The notes under the pieces were generated by a model. It saw only the letters and a list, made by a program, of their open reading frames with translations, was not told the DNA's origin and did no database searches. Below, piece after piece: positions 33,998 to 44,097 of a stretch of DNA of 64,000 nucleotides. Position 1 is the first letter of the stretch. Each line of letters begins with the position of its first letter. The stretch is from Vibrio sp. 05-20-BW147 (GTDB taxonomy: Bacteria; Pseudomonadota; Gammaproteobacteria; Enterobacterales; Vibrionaceae), in the NCBI RefSeq assembly GCF_013369385.1, contig NZ_SZTO01000009.1, positions 1 to 64,000 on the forward strand, read 5' to 3'. The translations under genes were made by a program, and so were the position numbers.

Positions 33998-35878
33998 ATG
34001 ACTGAACAATATAATGCTGGTGCCATTGAAGTACTGAATGGTTTAGAGCCAGTACGTCGCCGACCAGGGATGTATACGGATACAGCGCGCCCGAACCATT
34101 TGGGCCAAGAAGTCATCGATAACAGTGTCGATGAAGCGCTGGCCGGACATGCCTCCAAAGTACAAGTCATCCTACATGCAGACCAATCACTGGAAGTGAT
34201 CGATGATGGTCGAGGCATGCCCGTAGATATTCACCCAGAAGAGAAAGTCTCGGGCGTTGAGCTGATCTTATGTAAGCTGCACGCCGGTGGTAAATTCTCC
34301 AACAAAAATTATCAGTTTTCTGGTGGTTTGCACGGGGTAGGTATTTCGGTGGTGAACGCCCTGTCTAAAAGGGTTGAAGTGACAGTACGTCGAGATGGTC
34401 AGGTTTACGAAATCGCTTTTGAACATGGTGACAAAGTGTCGGATCTCACCGTGACGGGAACGTGTGGTCGTCGCAATCGCGGTACCAGCGTGCACTTCTG
34501 GCCAGACACCAAATACTTTGATTCGCCAAATTTCTCGGTCACACGTTTAGTGAATAACTTGCGCGCGAAGGCGGTTCTTTGTCCAGGTTTGGAAATTACT
34601 TTCAGTGACCGTGTGAATGGTAAAGAGCATCAGTGGCTCTACCAAGATGGCTTGAAAGACTATTTGATTGAAGGGGTGAAGGGCTACACCTTACTACCTG
34701 AAGAGCCATTTACAGGCCAATTCTCGGCAGAAACAGAAGCTGCGGACTGGGCGGTGATCTGGCAGCCTGAAGGCGGTGAGATGATCACCGAAAGCTACGT
34801 TAACCTGATCCCAACCGCACAAGGCGGTACGCATGTGAACGGTTTGCGCCAAGGCTTGTTGGATGCTATGCGAGAGTTCTGTGAATTCCGCAACTTACTG
34901 CCGCGTGGCGTGAAGTTAACGGGCGAAGACGTTTTTGACCGCTGTTCTTATGTGTTGTCGGTGAAGATGCAAGATCCGCAGTTTGCCGGCCAGACCAAAG
35001 AGCGCCTTTCTTCTCGTCAAACCGCGGCGTTTGTCTCTGGGGTAGTAAAAGACACTTTTAGCTTGTGGTTAAATGAAAAGCCACAACTTGCTGAGCAACT
35101 CGCGGAAGTGTGTATTGCGAACGCCCATCGTCGTATGCGTGCGAGCAAGAAGGTCGTGCGTAAAAAGATTGCATCAGGCCCTGCTTTGCCAGGTAAGTTG
35201 ACCGATTGTTCCGTGCAAGACTTAGCTCGTACTGAAATCTTCTTCGTGGAAGGGGATTCGGCAGGCGGCAGTGCCAAGCAAGCGCGTGATCGTGAATTCC
35301 AAGCAGTGATGCCGCTGCGTGGTAAAATCCTGAATACTTGGGAAGTTTCTGCCGATCAAGTATTGGCGTCTCAAGAAGTACACGATATTTCTGTTGCGCT
35401 AGGGATTGATCCAGATAGCGACAATCTTGAAGGGCTGCGTTACGGCAAAATCTGTATCCTCGCCGATGCGGACTCGGATGGTCTGCACATTGCGACACTC
35501 TTGTGTGCGCTATTCACACGTCATTTCCGCGCGCTAGTTGAAGCGGGTCATATCTACGTAGCAATGCCACCACTGTATCGTATCGACTGTGGCAAAGAGG
35601 TGTTCTATGCGCTGGATGATGCAGAAAAAGATGGCGTATTAGAGCGCCTAAGCCAGAAGCGCGCCAAAATCAACGTGCAACGATTCAAAGGTCTGGGTGA
35701 GATGAACCCGCTGCAGTTGCGTGAAACCACGATGGATCCCAACACGCGGCGTCTGGTGCAACTGACCATTGATGACTCCGATGCGACCATGGAAATGATG
35801 GACATGCTGCTGGGTAAGAAACGCGCAGATGACCGTCGTAGCTGGTTACAAAACAACGGCGATATGGCAGAGGTTTAA
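33998..35878 (+). CDS. parE: DNA topoisomerase IV subunit B
   Basis: This 626-aa ATPase subunit of topoisomerase IV works with ParC to unlink replicated chromosomes. The GHKL ATP site (EVIDNSVDEALAG, DDGRGMPVD, GLHGVGISVVNALS), the transducer, and the TOPRIM domain (FFVEGDSAGGSAKQARDR and ADADSDGLHI) are clear. The start is MTEQYNAGAIEVLNGLEPVR, as in the family. It is followed 3 bp later by parC. Confidence 0.98.
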   Translation: MTEQYNAGAIEVLNGLEPVRRRPGMYTDTARPNHLGQEVIDNSVDEALAGHASKVQVILHADQSLEVIDDGRGMPVDIHPEEKVSGVELILCKLHAGGKFSNKNYQFSGGLHGVGISVVNALSKRVEVTVRRDGQVYEIAFEHGDKVSDLTVTGTCGRRNRGTSVHFWPDTKYFDSPNFSVTRLVNNLRAKAVLCPGLEITFSDRVNGKEHQWLYQDGLKDYLIEGVKGYTLLPEEPFTGQFSAETEAADWAVIWQPEGGEMITESYVNLIPTAQGGTHVNGLRQGLLDAMREFCEFRNLLPRGVKLTGEDVFDRCSYVLSVKMQDPQFAGQTKERLSSRQTAAFVSGVVKDTFSLWLNEKPQLAEQLAEVCIANAHRRMRASKKVVRKKIASGPALPGKLTDCSVQDLARTEIFFVEGDSAGGSAKQARDREFQAVMPLRGKILNTWEVSADQVLASQEVHDISVALGIDPDSDNLEGLRYGKICILADADSDGLHIATLLCALFTRHFRALVEAGHIYVAMPPLYRIDCGKEVFYALDDAEKDGVLERLSQKRAKINVQRFKGLGEMNPLQLRETTMDPNTRRLVQLTIDDSDATMEMMDMLLGKKRADDRRSWLQNNGDMAEV

Positions 35879-35881
35879 TAG

Positions 35882-38167
35882 ATGTCTACAGAAATTACTT
35901 ATGATGGCGTCGAACAATTGCCAATGCGCAAGTTCACCGAAGATGCTTATCTAAACTATTCGATGTACGTCATTATGGATCGTGCGTTGCCTTATATTGG
36001 TGACGGTCTGAAACCGGTTCAACGACGTATTATCTACGCCATGTCGGAGCTTGGGCTTTCGGCGGCGGCAAAATACAAAAAATCAGCGCGTACCGTGGGT
36101 GACGTGTTGGGTAAGTACCATCCGCATGGCGACTCTGCTTGTTATGAAGCGATGGTTTTGATGGCACAGCCATTCTCATACCGCTATCCGTTGGTGGACG
36201 GTCAAGGTAACTGGGGTGCGCCGGATGATCCGAAATCCTTCGCCGCGATGCGTTATACCGAAGCCAAATTGTCGAAATTTGCCGATGTGCTTCTGGGAGA
36301 GCTTGGTCAAGGTACGGTCGAGTGGCAGCCTAACTTTGATGGCACGATGAAAGAGCCAAAAATGCTGCCAGCGCGTTTGCCTCACATTCTACTCAATGGC
36401 GTGACAGGCATTGCGGTGGGTATGGCGACGGATATTCCCCCTCATAACGTACGTGAAGTCGCGGATGCCACCATTCATTTGATTGATAATCCAGCTGCAC
36501 CGCTGATGGATTTAATGCAGTACGTTAAAGGGCCTGATTTCCCAACAGAAGCAGAGATCATTACCCCAAGCAGCGATCTGGAAAAAATGTACCGCAGTGG
36601 CCGTGGCAGCGTGAAAATGCGCGCGGTTTGGTGCAAAGAGGGCAGTGACATCGTTATCACAGCGCTCCCGCATCAAGTCTCAGGGGCCAAGCTGCTTGAG
36701 CAAATTGCGGCGCAAATGCGCGCGAAAAAATTGCCAATGGTGGAAGACTTGCGTGATGAGTCTGACCATGAAAACCCAACTCGTATTGTGATTGTACCGC
36801 GCTCAAATCGCGTTGATTGCGACCAGTTGATGAACCACTTGTTTGCGTCCACTGATTTGGAGAAGAGCTATCGTGTTAACTTAAACATGATTGGTCTCGA
36901 CAACCGCCCACAAGTGAAAGGCTTGGTGCAGATTTTGACGGAATGGATCACTTTCCGTCGCGAAACGGTACGTTCACGCTTGCAATACCGTCTTGATAAA
37001 GTGCTGGCTCGCTTGCACATCTTGGAAGGTTTGTTGATCGCGTATCTCAACATCGATGAGGTGATTGAGATCATTCGTACTGAAGACGATCCTAAAGCGG
37101 TATTGATGGCCAGATTTGGCATTACCGATATTCAAGCCGATGCGATTCTGGATACCAAACTTCGTCACTTAGCCAAATTGGAAGAGATGAAGATCCGCGG
37201 TGAACAAGATGAGCTGGAAAAAGAACGTAAGAAACTGGAAGAGTTACTGGGTTCTGAGCGTCGTCTGAATACCTTGCTGAAAAAAGAGATCCGTGCCGAT
37301 GCCGAGAAATTTGGTGATGATCGCCGTTCTCCGCTAGTGGTTCGTGAAGAAGCGAAAGCACTGACTGAACGTGACCTGATGCCGAATGAAGCGATCACGG
37401 TTGTCTTGTCAGAGAAAGGTTGGATTCGTCACGCCAAAGGTCATGAAGTGGATTGTCAGGGGCTGAGCTACAAAGCGGGTGACAGCTATCTGGCGCATGC
37501 GTGTGGTAAGAGTAACCAGCAAGCGGTACTGCTTGGTTCAGATGGCCGCAGTTACTCATTAGAATCGCACACACTGCCTTCGGCTCGCGGTCAAGGTGAG
37601 CCGATTACTGGCCGCCTCAACATCACGCCAGGAAGCAGTATTCGTCAAGTGATCATGGGTGAAGAAGAACAGCTGTGGCTGATTGGCTCTGATGCGGGTT
37701 ACGGCTTCGTGTGTAAAGGCAGTGATTTGTTGTCGAAAAATCGCAGTGGTAAAGCGCTGGTGTCGTTGCCTGAAAACGCAGAAGTGATGACCCCATCGGC
37801 GGTATTGGATCTGGACAATGACGATATTCTTGCCATTACCAACCAAGGCCGTATGTTGATGTTCCCAATTAAAGACTTGCCACAACTGGGTAAGGGTAAA
37901 GGGAATAAGATCATCAATATTCCAGCGGCGAAAGCCAAAGCGAAAGAAGAGATCCTGTCGCATTTGATTGCTTTGCCAAAAGGCGCTTCACTGACGCTGT
38001 ACGCAGGCAAACGTAAGTTGGGCTTGAAGCCCGCCGATTTGGATAACTTCCGTGGAGAGCGAGGCCGTCGAGGTGGTTTATTGCCACGTGGCTTGCAGCG
38101 AGTCACTCGTATTGAGCTCGAGCAAAGTGACTCATCGGATGGCTCAGAAACTGCTACTGACGCGTAA
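35882..38167 (+). CDS. parC: DNA topoisomerase IV subunit A
   Basis: This 761-aa subunit cuts and rejoins DNA. The quinolone-resistance region has GDSACYEAM (about 80-88), with Ser and Glu at the usual positions, so no classical resistance change is seen there; the catalytic tyrosine lies in [10 protein letters not shown] (about 118-127). The C-terminal domain (about 495-740) forms the DNA-wrapping propeller. It is co-transcribed with parE and ends in a strong palindromic terminator. Confidence 0.98.
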   Translation: MSTEITYDGVEQLPMRKFTEDAYLNYSMYVIMDRALPYIGDGLKPVQRRIIYAMSELGLSAAAKYKKSARTVGDVLGKYHPHGDSACYEAMVLMAQPFSYRYPLVDGQGNWGAPDDPKSFAAMRYTEAKLSKFADVLLGELGQGTVEWQPNFDGTMKEPKMLPARLPHILLNGVTGIAVGMATDIPPHNVREVADATIHLIDNPAAPLMDLMQYVKGPDFPTEAEIITPSSDLEKMYRSGRGSVKMRAVWCKEGSDIVITALPHQVSGAKLLEQIAAQMRAKKLPMVEDLRDESDHENPTRIVIVPRSNRVDCDQLMNHLFASTDLEKSYRVNLNMIGLDNRPQVKGLVQILTEWITFRRETVRSRLQYRLDKVLARLHILEGLLIAYLNIDEVIEIIRTEDDPKAVLMARFGITDIQADAILDTKLRHLAKLEEMKIRGEQDELEKERKKLEELLGSERRLNTLLKKEIRADAEKFGDDRRSPLVVREEAKALTERDLMPNEAITVVLSEKGWIRHAKGHEVDCQGLSYKAGDSYLAHACGKSNQQAVLLGSDGRSYSLESHTLPSARGQGEPITGRLNITPGSSIRQVIMGEEEQLWLIGSDAGYGFVCKGSDLLSKNRSGKALVSLPENAEVMTPSAVLDLDNDDILAITNQGRMLMFPIKDLPQLGKGKGNKIINIPAAKAKAKEEILSHLIALPKGASLTLYAGKRKLGLKPADLDNFRGERGRRGGLLPRGLQRVTRIELEQSDSSDGSETATDA

Positions 38168-38176
38168 TAGAAGTAG

Positions 38177-38212
38177 AAAAAGAACCCCAAGCCTAGGCTT
38201 GGGGTTCTTTTT
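38177..38212. terminator. Bidirectional terminator between parC and degS
   Basis: This is an 18-bp perfect palindrome with A-rich and T-rich ends, centred at 38194/38195, between convergent genes. Confidence 0.93.
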
Positions 38213-38242
38213 ATCACTCGGATTAGATTGTTTGAATTGAGA

Positions 38243-39310
38243 TTAGATTTCTCGGTTATCTTCCGCAATCGTCACTTTGAGAGTCATCTCTTGTCCTTTG
38301 CGGATGATACCGACATCGACGGTTGTCCCCGGACGTAGATCGGTCACAATATCCATCACACTCTGACGACCTTGGATCTTCTTGTCATCAATACTTAAGA
38401 TGATGTCTTGCGCTTCAAATCCTGCGTTTGCTGCCGGGCCGTTGGGATCGACACCCAATACGACGATACCACCAATATGTTCATTGCCGAGCAAACGTGC
38501 CGTCACCGCATTAATGTCTTGCCCATCAATACCAATATAACCTCGGATCACTCGGCCATCGGCAATGATCTTTTCCATGATTTTATTTGCCAGAGTGAAG
38601 GGGATGGCGAAAGAAATACCGTACGTTTCCAGATCGGTGGCTTGCTGAAAAGAAGCGGTGTTGATACCAACCAGCTCGCCTTTGGTATTGACCAGAGCCC
38701 CTCCCGAGTTACCTTCGTTAATGGCGGCATCGGTCTGAATAAAAGCTTGTCTGCCATCGGCGCTGATGGAAGAGCGACCAGTGGCCGAAATAATGCCAAA
38801 GGTGGTGGTTTGCCCGAGGTTATAGGGATTACCTATCGCCAACACCACATCACCAACTTTGGCTTTGTAGTTTGAATTTAATGGAATGACAGGTAAGTTG
38901 CTGCCTTCGATGCGCAAAATGGCGATGTCAGTGCGACGATCTTTGCCCACCAATTGCGCGGCGGCGACTCGGCCATCTTGCAACGCCACAACGATTTGAT
39001 CGGCTTGGGCGACCACATGGTAGTTGGTGATGATATAGCCTTTTTCACTGACGATGACGCCAGAACCTAGTCCTTGTGTGGAGAGCTTACTGCGGTCATT
39101 TTCAACGTATTTTCGGCTATAAATATTGACCACCGCAGGCGCAGCATTTCTCACCGCTTGATTAAATGAGATCTGCAAAGAGGCGGCATCTTGTGGAGAA
39201 GTGTCAAGCGTGGTTGGAATCACGTTACTACGAAGGGAAGGAACGGCAATCAAGACAACCAAGGCTGTCGCTAATCCTAAAGCTACGGAACGCGTAAGAA
39301 AGTTGAGCAT
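38243..39310 (-). CDS. degS: Outer-membrane stress sensor protease DegS
   Basis: This 355-aa inner-membrane serine protease cleaves RseA when misfolded porin tails bind its PDZ domain, starting the sigma E response. It has one N-terminal membrane anchor (about 8-26), a trypsin-like domain with His in TNYHVV, Asp in RTDIAILRI and Ser in NEGNSGGALVN (about 200-210), and one PDZ domain (about 255-345). It lies downstream of degQ with a terminator between, the usual order. Confidence 0.96.
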   Translation of the reverse strand: MLNFLTRSVALGLATALVVLIAVPSLRSNVIPTTLDTSPQDAASLQISFNQAVRNAAPAVVNIYSRKYVENDRSKLSTQGLGSGVIVSEKGYIITNYHVVAQADQIVVALQDGRVAAAQLVGKDRRTDIAILRIEGSNLPVIPLNSNYKAKVGDVVLAIGNPYNLGQTTTFGIISATGRSSISADGRQAFIQTDAAINEGNSGGALVNTKGELVGINTASFQQATDLETYGISFAIPFTLANKIMEKIIADGRVIRGYIGIDGQDINAVTARLLGNEHIGGIVVLGVDPNGPAANAGFEAQDIILSIDDKKIQGRQSVMDIVTDLRPGTTVDVGIIRKGQEMTLKVTIAEDNREI

Positions 39311-39380
39311 GCCCTCTCCACTGTGCTACAAAATGGGAACAGAAAGCTGAAGAATAGCATTACCTGATTGAATAATAAAA

Positions 39381-39404
39381 GGGCAGCCGAACTTGAGGCT
39401 GCCC
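39381..39404 (-). terminator. degQ terminator
   Basis: GGGCAGCC pairs exactly with GGCTGCCC around an 8-nt loop; on the minus strand it is followed by TTTTATTATT, between degQ and degS. Confidence 0.85.
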
Positions 39405-39440
39405 TTTGTATTATCGATCATGTGGTTGCATCAACTTTCG

Positions 39441-40808
39441 TTAGCGAATGACTAAATAGATGGTGCGTTCGCCACGTTGGATATTGAGCGCGAGCACGCC
39501 AGTTTGTTTCTCTACAATGGCACGGAAATCGGCCAGATTCTTCACTCGCTGACGGTTAACACCGATAATGATGTCGTCTTTTTGCAGTTGATATTGTGCT
39601 GCTGGCGAGTTATCTGCCACGTTGATCACTTTAACGCCAGCAATGCGATCGTCTGATGTAGTATTGGCCAACTCAGCACCGGCAAGGCCTTCGTGCATCT
39701 TATCGGCTTTCGCTTTGGTCTGCTGTGATTCCCCCAAAGTGACATCAAAGCGTTTATCTTTGCCATCACGCACCACGCCAAGCTCAACCTCTTTGCCTGC
39801 TCCGAGTGTTGCAATCTTAGCTCTTAGCTCAGAGAAGGTATCGATTTTCTTACCATTGAGAGACACAATGATGTCGCCCGCCTTGATGCCGGCTTTATCT
39901 GCTGCGGAGTCAGGAACCACTTGGCTGACAAAAGCGCCTTTGCTCGAGTTATAGCCCAGCGCCTCAGCCAGTTCAGAGGTGATTTCACCACCTTGAACGC
40001 CTAACATGCCACGTTTGACTTCACCAAATTCCAAAATTTGGTCAGTTAAGTTCTTCATCATATTCGATGGAATGGCGAAGCCAATACCGACGTTGCCGCC
40101 ATTAGGGCCGAGAATCGCCGTATTGATGCCGATGAGCTCACCATTGAGGTTGACGAGCGCACCACCGGAGTTGCCGCTGTTAATTGCCGCGTCGGTTTGA
40201 ATAAAGTTTTCGAAGTTTTCAATGTTTAAACCACTGCGACCTAAGGCTGAAACAATGCCGGACGTCACCGTTTGTCCCAGGCCAAATGGATTGCCGATAG
40301 CCACGCTAAAATCACCCACACGCAGTTTGTCTGAATCGGCGAGTTTGATTTCGGTTAAATCTTTAGCGCCATCGACTTTGAGCAGAGCGACATCGGACAT
40401 CTCATCGCCACCAATTAACTCGGCATCGTATTCACGACCATCGTGAAGCTGAATTCGTATTTCATCAGCGCCTTTGATGACGTGGTAGTTCGTCACGATA
40501 TAGCCTTTATTGGCATTAATGATGACACCAGAACCTAAACCACGGAATGGACGTTCACGAACTTGTTCTGTTGGGAAATCAGGCCCAAAAAAGAACTGAA
40601 ATTGATCGGGAATACGCGAGCGTTCTACCTGTTTACCTTCAACCGCGATACTGACGACCGCTGGGGTAACACGTTCGAGCATTGGCGCTAAGCTCGGCAA
40701 CTCCTGTCCACTGACGCTAAAAGGCAGTGCGGCGGTTGCTGGAAGAGGGGCAAGGGCTGAGCTTAAGCTCAAAGACAATGCAGTCAAAACAAGCAAAGGT
40801 TTTTTCAT
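39441..40808 (-). CDS. degQ: Periplasmic serine endoprotease DegQ
   Basis: This 455-aa HtrA-family protease and chaperone degrades damaged periplasmic proteins. It has a signal peptide (1-26, cut after ATA), a protease domain with His in TNYHVIKG, Asp in MSDVALLK and Ser in NSGNSGGALVN, and two PDZ domains (about 260-350 and 365-455), which separate it from single-PDZ DegS. It is transcribed alone, upstream of degS. Confidence 0.96.
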   Translation of the reverse strand: MKKPLLVLTALSLSLSSALAPLPATAALPFSVSGQELPSLAPMLERVTPAVVSIAVEGKQVERSRIPDQFQFFFGPDFPTEQVRERPFRGLGSGVIINANKGYIVTNYHVIKGADEIRIQLHDGREYDAELIGGDEMSDVALLKVDGAKDLTEIKLADSDKLRVGDFSVAIGNPFGLGQTVTSGIVSALGRSGLNIENFENFIQTDAAINSGNSGGALVNLNGELIGINTAILGPNGGNVGIGFAIPSNMMKNLTDQILEFGEVKRGMLGVQGGEITSELAEALGYNSSKGAFVSQVVPDSAADKAGIKAGDIIVSLNGKKIDTFSELRAKIATLGAGKEVELGVVRDGKDKRFDVTLGESQQTKAKADKMHEGLAGAELANTTSDDRIAGVKVINVADNSPAAQYQLQKDDIIIGVNRQRVKNLADFRAIVEKQTGVLALNIQRGERTIYLVIR

Positions 40809-40964
40809 CCAATAACTCCTATAAATACCAGTCTATTGCAAAGGACAGAGACTCAAACAAAATAGGTTTACTTCCTATCAATATTGTCGTCTTAAACAGT
40901 TTTCAATAGACAGTGATGTGAGTTAGGACTCAAAAACCTTTGAAAAGTTCATCAATGAGAAAAA

Positions 40965-41414
40965 TTAGGATGCTTTTGCAGTGATGACTTCTGGTGCATC
41001 CAGGATGACTTTTTTCTGATCATTGAATAGCCCAGTTGCGCCGTTAGCGTAATCTTTTGGCTGTTCAGTGACTTCATCCGTTACATTTTCTTCAGTGTTA
41101 TCTTCTTTAGCCAACAGTGCCACTTTATCAAATGGGTTGTCTTGTGTTGGTAGGTTCGGTAGAAGCTCGGCAGAAGTTTTCGCCATATGTTGATATAGCT
41201 TGCTGTAATCTTTACCGAGCGTATCGAGTAGCTCAGCGGTTTGTGAGAAGTGATCAATCAGCTCTTGGCGTTGTTGCTCTAGTTCATACTTTGCTACATC
41301 AAGCTCTTTTTTGATGTTCTTCTGTTTTTTGTATTCTGGTGTGGTAAGTCGTGACACGACAACACCAACAATTGCTCCGACAAGCAAGCCCACAATGGCA
41401 TACATCCAAGGCAT
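40965..41414 (-). CDS. zapG: Z-ring associated protein ZapG (YhcB, DUF1043)
   Basis: This 149-aa inner-membrane protein has one N-terminal helix (about 4-22, YAIVGLLVGAIVGVVVSRL), a long cytoplasmic coiled coil (about 32-85) and a disordered acidic tail. YhcB/ZapG links envelope synthesis and cell division in E. coli, where it also lies next to degQ and zapE. It is divergent from zapE across 159 bp. Confidence 0.9.
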   Translation of the reverse strand: MPWMYAIVGLLVGAIVGVVVSRLTTPEYKKQKNIKKELDVAKYELEQQRQELIDHFSQTAELLDTLGKDYSKLYQHMAKTSAELLPNLPTQDNPFDKVALLAKEDNTEENVTDEVTEQPKDYANGATGLFNDQKKVILDAPEVITAKAS

Positions 41415-41573
41415 AACAGCTCCTTATAATGGTTTTAACATGTTATTTACTGCTTAGTTACACGTATTGCGTCACCATGTTACTATGGGAGCAGTAGTCA
41501 ATAAAGCAAAATAGCAACGACACAATCTCAAGTTTGATAACGGGATTTTATGCCCTGTTTTGGTATGAGAACA

Positions 41574-42677
41574 ATGAGCCCATTAGAAAAATACGAACAC
41601 GACCTCGCGCATAACGGATTTCAGAAAGACGCTGCTCAGTACAATGCGGTGCGAGCACTAGATAGGCTTTTTCATCAATATCTCGATTATTGCGCCCAGC
41701 CTCAACCGCAACAAACGCGTTGGCAAAAATTATTAGGTAAACAGCCGCCAGCTAAATTGCCACCTCAAGGACTCTATTTTTGGGGTGGTGTTGGGCGTGG
41801 AAAAACGTATCTGATGGATACTTTTTTTGAGGCTTTGCCAACTCAACGCAAAATGCGAGTCCATTTTCATCGCTTTATGTATCGAGTTCACGACGAGCTG
41901 AAACGGTTAGGCGATGTAGAAAATCCACTGGAAAAAGTGGCTGACGTGTTTAAGGAAGAGGCGGATATTGTCTGCTTTGATGAATTTTTTGTTTCGGATA
42001 TTACCGATGCAATGATTCTCGGCACGCTGATGCAAGCGATGTTTAGGCGTCAAATGATACTGGTGGCGACGTCGAACATTGTACCGCAAGAGCTATATCG
42101 CAATGGATTACAGAGAGCCCGCTTTCTGCCAGCTATCGCTTTGATTGAACAACATTGTGAAGTGCTCAATGTGGATAGTGGCATTGACTATCGCCTACGA
42201 ACGTTAGAACAAGCAGAGATCTATCATTATCCATTGGATGAGCAGGCAAACCTCAATCTAAATCTCTACTATCAGCAGTTAGTTGGAGAGGGCAAAGTCA
42301 AATTACACAGTGTTGACATCAATCATCGCCAAATAGCCGTTATAGAGGCCAGTGATGGGGTGCTGCATGCTACGTTCGCCCAGCTGTGCCAAACCGCACG
42401 CAGTCAAAATGACTATATTGAGTTGTCCAAAATCTATCACACGGTATTGTTGGCGGATGTACCACAAATGGACAATAAGATCGATGATGCTGCGCGACGA
42501 TTTATCGCCCTCGTGGATGAATTCTACGAACGACACGTTAAATTGATTATTTCCGCGGAAGTCGCACTAGAGCAGCTCTATCTGCAAGGGCAATTGGGGT
42601 TTGAGTTTAAACGCTGTCAATCTCGTTTAGTGGAAATGCAAAGTCATGAGTACTTAGCGAGAGAGCATCTTGCTTAG
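41574..42677 (+). CDS. zapE: Cell division ATPase ZapE (AFG1-like)
   Basis: This 367-aa AAA ATPase appears at the Z ring late in division and destabilises FtsZ polymers in E. coli. Walker A is GGVGRGKTYLMD (about 69-80) and Walker B VCFDEFFVSDITD (about 126-138). ATG 41574 (MSPLEKYEHDLAHNGFQ) fits the family N-terminus; in-frame ATGs at 41550 and 41565 are possible, and neither has a clearly better ribosome site. It lies between zapG and rplM. Confidence 0.93.
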   Translation: MSPLEKYEHDLAHNGFQKDAAQYNAVRALDRLFHQYLDYCAQPQPQQTRWQKLLGKQPPAKLPPQGLYFWGGVGRGKTYLMDTFFEALPTQRKMRVHFHRFMYRVHDELKRLGDVENPLEKVADVFKEEADIVCFDEFFVSDITDAMILGTLMQAMFRRQMILVATSNIVPQELYRNGLQRARFLPAIALIEQHCEVLNVDSGIDYRLRTLEQAEIYHYPLDEQANLNLNLYYQQLVGEGKVKLHSVDINHRQIAVIEASDGVLHATFAQLCQTARSQNDYIELSKIYHTVLLADVPQMDNKIDDAARRFIALVDEFYERHVKLIISAEVALEQLYLQGQLGFEFKRCQSRLVEMQSHEYLAREHLA

Positions 42678-42736
42678 ATTCTTAGTCGATGTGACCTAGC
42701 GAGGAGAAAAAATTAGTGATTGAGTGCAAAAAAAGG

Positions 42737-42764
42737 TGATTTTTTCTTCGCCCTTCTCTATAAT
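42737..42764 (+). promoter_or_regulatory. Promoter of rplM-rpsI
   Basis: A perfect TATAAT (42759-42764) with a weak -35 and a GC-rich CCTGCGACCCACCG discriminator, typical of growth-rate-regulated ribosomal promoters, lies 166 bp upstream of rplM. Confidence 0.6.
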
Positions 42765-42770
42765 CCTGCG

Positions 42771-42930
42771 ACCCACCGTTACTGCAGACCTAATTTATCG
42801 AAGTTATTCGAGATATAAGGTCGAGAGTGCCAACCGCTCGAAGGGGTGATGACTGGGCTCTTAGACAGTGTGGGAGCACAGCGGTGTGTTCCTTTAAAGT
42901 TTAAATTTGAATTAACGGGTTATTATTAGC
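42771..42930 (+). promoter_or_regulatory. Structured 5' leader of rplM, likely L13 autoregulatory site
   Basis: The long leader contains an 8-bp hairpin GGAGCACA/TGTGTTCC (42873-42880 with 42885-42892) and a second CGAG/CTCG stem upstream. L13 is known to repress its own operon in E. coli through the leader; that this leader does so here is inferred. Confidence 0.45.
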
Positions 42931-43359
42931 ATGAAAACTTTCGTTGCTAAACCAGAAACTGTAAAACGCGACTGGTACGTTGTAGACGCTGAAGGTAAAA
43001 CTCTTGGCCGTCTAGCAAGTGAAATTGCATCTCGCCTACGTGGCAAACACAAAGCTGAGTACACTCCACACGTTGACACTGGTGATTACATCATCGTTAT
43101 CAACGCGGAGAAAGTTACTGTAACTGGTAACAAAGCTGCAGCAAAAACTTACTACCGTCACACTGAATTCCCTGGTGGTATTAAGTCAATCACTTTTGAC
43201 AAGCTGATTGTTCGTAAGCCAGAAATGGTCATTGAGCTAGCGGTTAAAGGTATGCTACCACGTGGTCCTCTAGGCCGTGCTATGTACCGTAAGCTAAAAG
43301 TTTACGCTGGCGCTGAGCACAACCATGTTGCTCAACAACCAAAAGTACTAGACATCTAA
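42931..43359 (+). CDS. rplM: 50S ribosomal protein L13
   Basis: This 142-aa early-assembly 50S protein ([20 protein letters not shown]) has the expected family length and core [18 protein letters not shown]. It is 15 bp upstream of rpsI, forming the conserved rplM-rpsI operon behind a strong promoter and structured leader. Codon use is strongly biased, as expected for a highly expressed gene. Confidence 0.98.
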   Translation: MKTFVAKPETVKRDWYVVDAEGKTLGRLASEIASRLRGKHKAEYTPHVDTGDYIIVINAEKVTVTGNKAAAKTYYRHTEFPGGIKSITFDKLIVRKPEMVIELAVKGMLPRGPLGRAMYRKLKVYAGAEHNHVAQQPKVLDI

Positions 43360-43374
43360 TTGGGGATATCGGAA

Positions 43375-43767
43375 ATGGCAGAGAATCAATACTACGGCAC
43401 TGGCCGTCGCAAAAGCTCAGCTGCTCGTGTTTTCATCAAACCAGGCAGCGGCAACATCGTAATCAACAAGCGTGCGCTTGAAGAGTACTTCGGTCGTCCA
43501 ACTTCTTGCATGGTTGTTAAACAACCTCTTGAATTGGTAGACATGGTTGAGAAGCTAGACCTATACATCACTGTTAAAGGTGGTGGTATTTCTGGTCAAG
43601 CTGGCGCAATCCGTCACGGCATCACTCGTGCTCTTATGGAATACGATGAATCTCTACGTCCTGCTCTACGTGCAGCTGGCTACGTTACTCGCGACGCTCG
43701 TTGCGTTGAGCGTAAGAAAGTTGGTCTACGTAAAGCACGTCGTCGTCCACAATTCTCTAAGCGTTAA
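43375..43767 (+). CDS. rpsI: 30S ribosomal protein S9
   Basis: This 130-aa protein ([20 protein letters not shown]) ends in [11 protein letters not shown]; its C-terminal tail contacts the P-site tRNA. ATG 43375 is preferred to an in-frame TTG-like start at 43360 because GATATCGGAA precedes it and the family begins here. It ends the rplM-rpsI operon with a strong terminator. Confidence 0.98.
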   Translation: MAENQYYGTGRRKSSAARVFIKPGSGNIVINKRALEEYFGRPTSCMVVKQPLELVDMVEKLDLYITVKGGGISGQAGAIRHGITRALMEYDESLRPALRAAGYVTRDARCVERKKVGLRKARRRPQFSKR

Positions 43768-43821
43768 TTTTTCGATTTCGGAAAATTTTCGTTCCAGAAT
43801 TATTTCTGGGCGTTGTGGTTC

Positions 43822-43848
43822 AAAGCTCGGCTATATGCCGAGCTTTTT
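43822..43848 (+). terminator. rplM-rpsI terminator
   Basis: AAAGCTCGGC (43822-43831) pairs exactly with 43837-43846 around a 5-nt loop, followed by T's. Confidence 0.9.
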
Positions 43849-43971
43849 GTTTATTTATAGCTACTTATTTCCTTTCTTTGTTACATCTCACATCAAACAT
43901 TTAGAATTTTGCCGCTTTTGTGACGCCGTGAGCGATTCGCCTCACAAATGTTACAAAAAGGTAGCTTTATC
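43849..43971. other. Spacer between rpsI terminator and pet promoter
   Basis: Together with neighbouring sites this is a 330-bp gap without a gene. It is AT-rich and holds a GTGAG/CTCAC stem around 43928-43945 nested inside TTGTGA/TCACAA. It may bind a regulator, but I see no recognisable operator. Confidence 0.3.
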
Positions 43972-44000
43972 TTGTCAAAAAGTAGGGTTTTATTTATCAT
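43972..44000 (+). promoter_or_regulatory. Promoter of the petABC operon
   Basis: TTGTCA, a 17-bp spacer and TATCAT lie 97 bp upstream of petA. Confidence 0.7.
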
Positions 44001-44097
44001 TTCTCGTCAATAAATAGAACTAGATTCATATTTTGTTAGCCATGCTCTATAAGCGGAATAATCACGATCCAAAAGGAGCAAATGGGAGAATGTTTGG

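Noticed and set aside
36100..36160. Quinolone-resistance changes in parC
   Set aside because: The GDSACYEAM segment keeps the usual Ser and Glu, so no classical resistance change is visible.
43915..43952. TTGTGA/TCACAA palindrome upstream of petA as a CRP site
   Set aside because: The half-sites are far too widely spaced for CRP, which needs a 6-bp gap.
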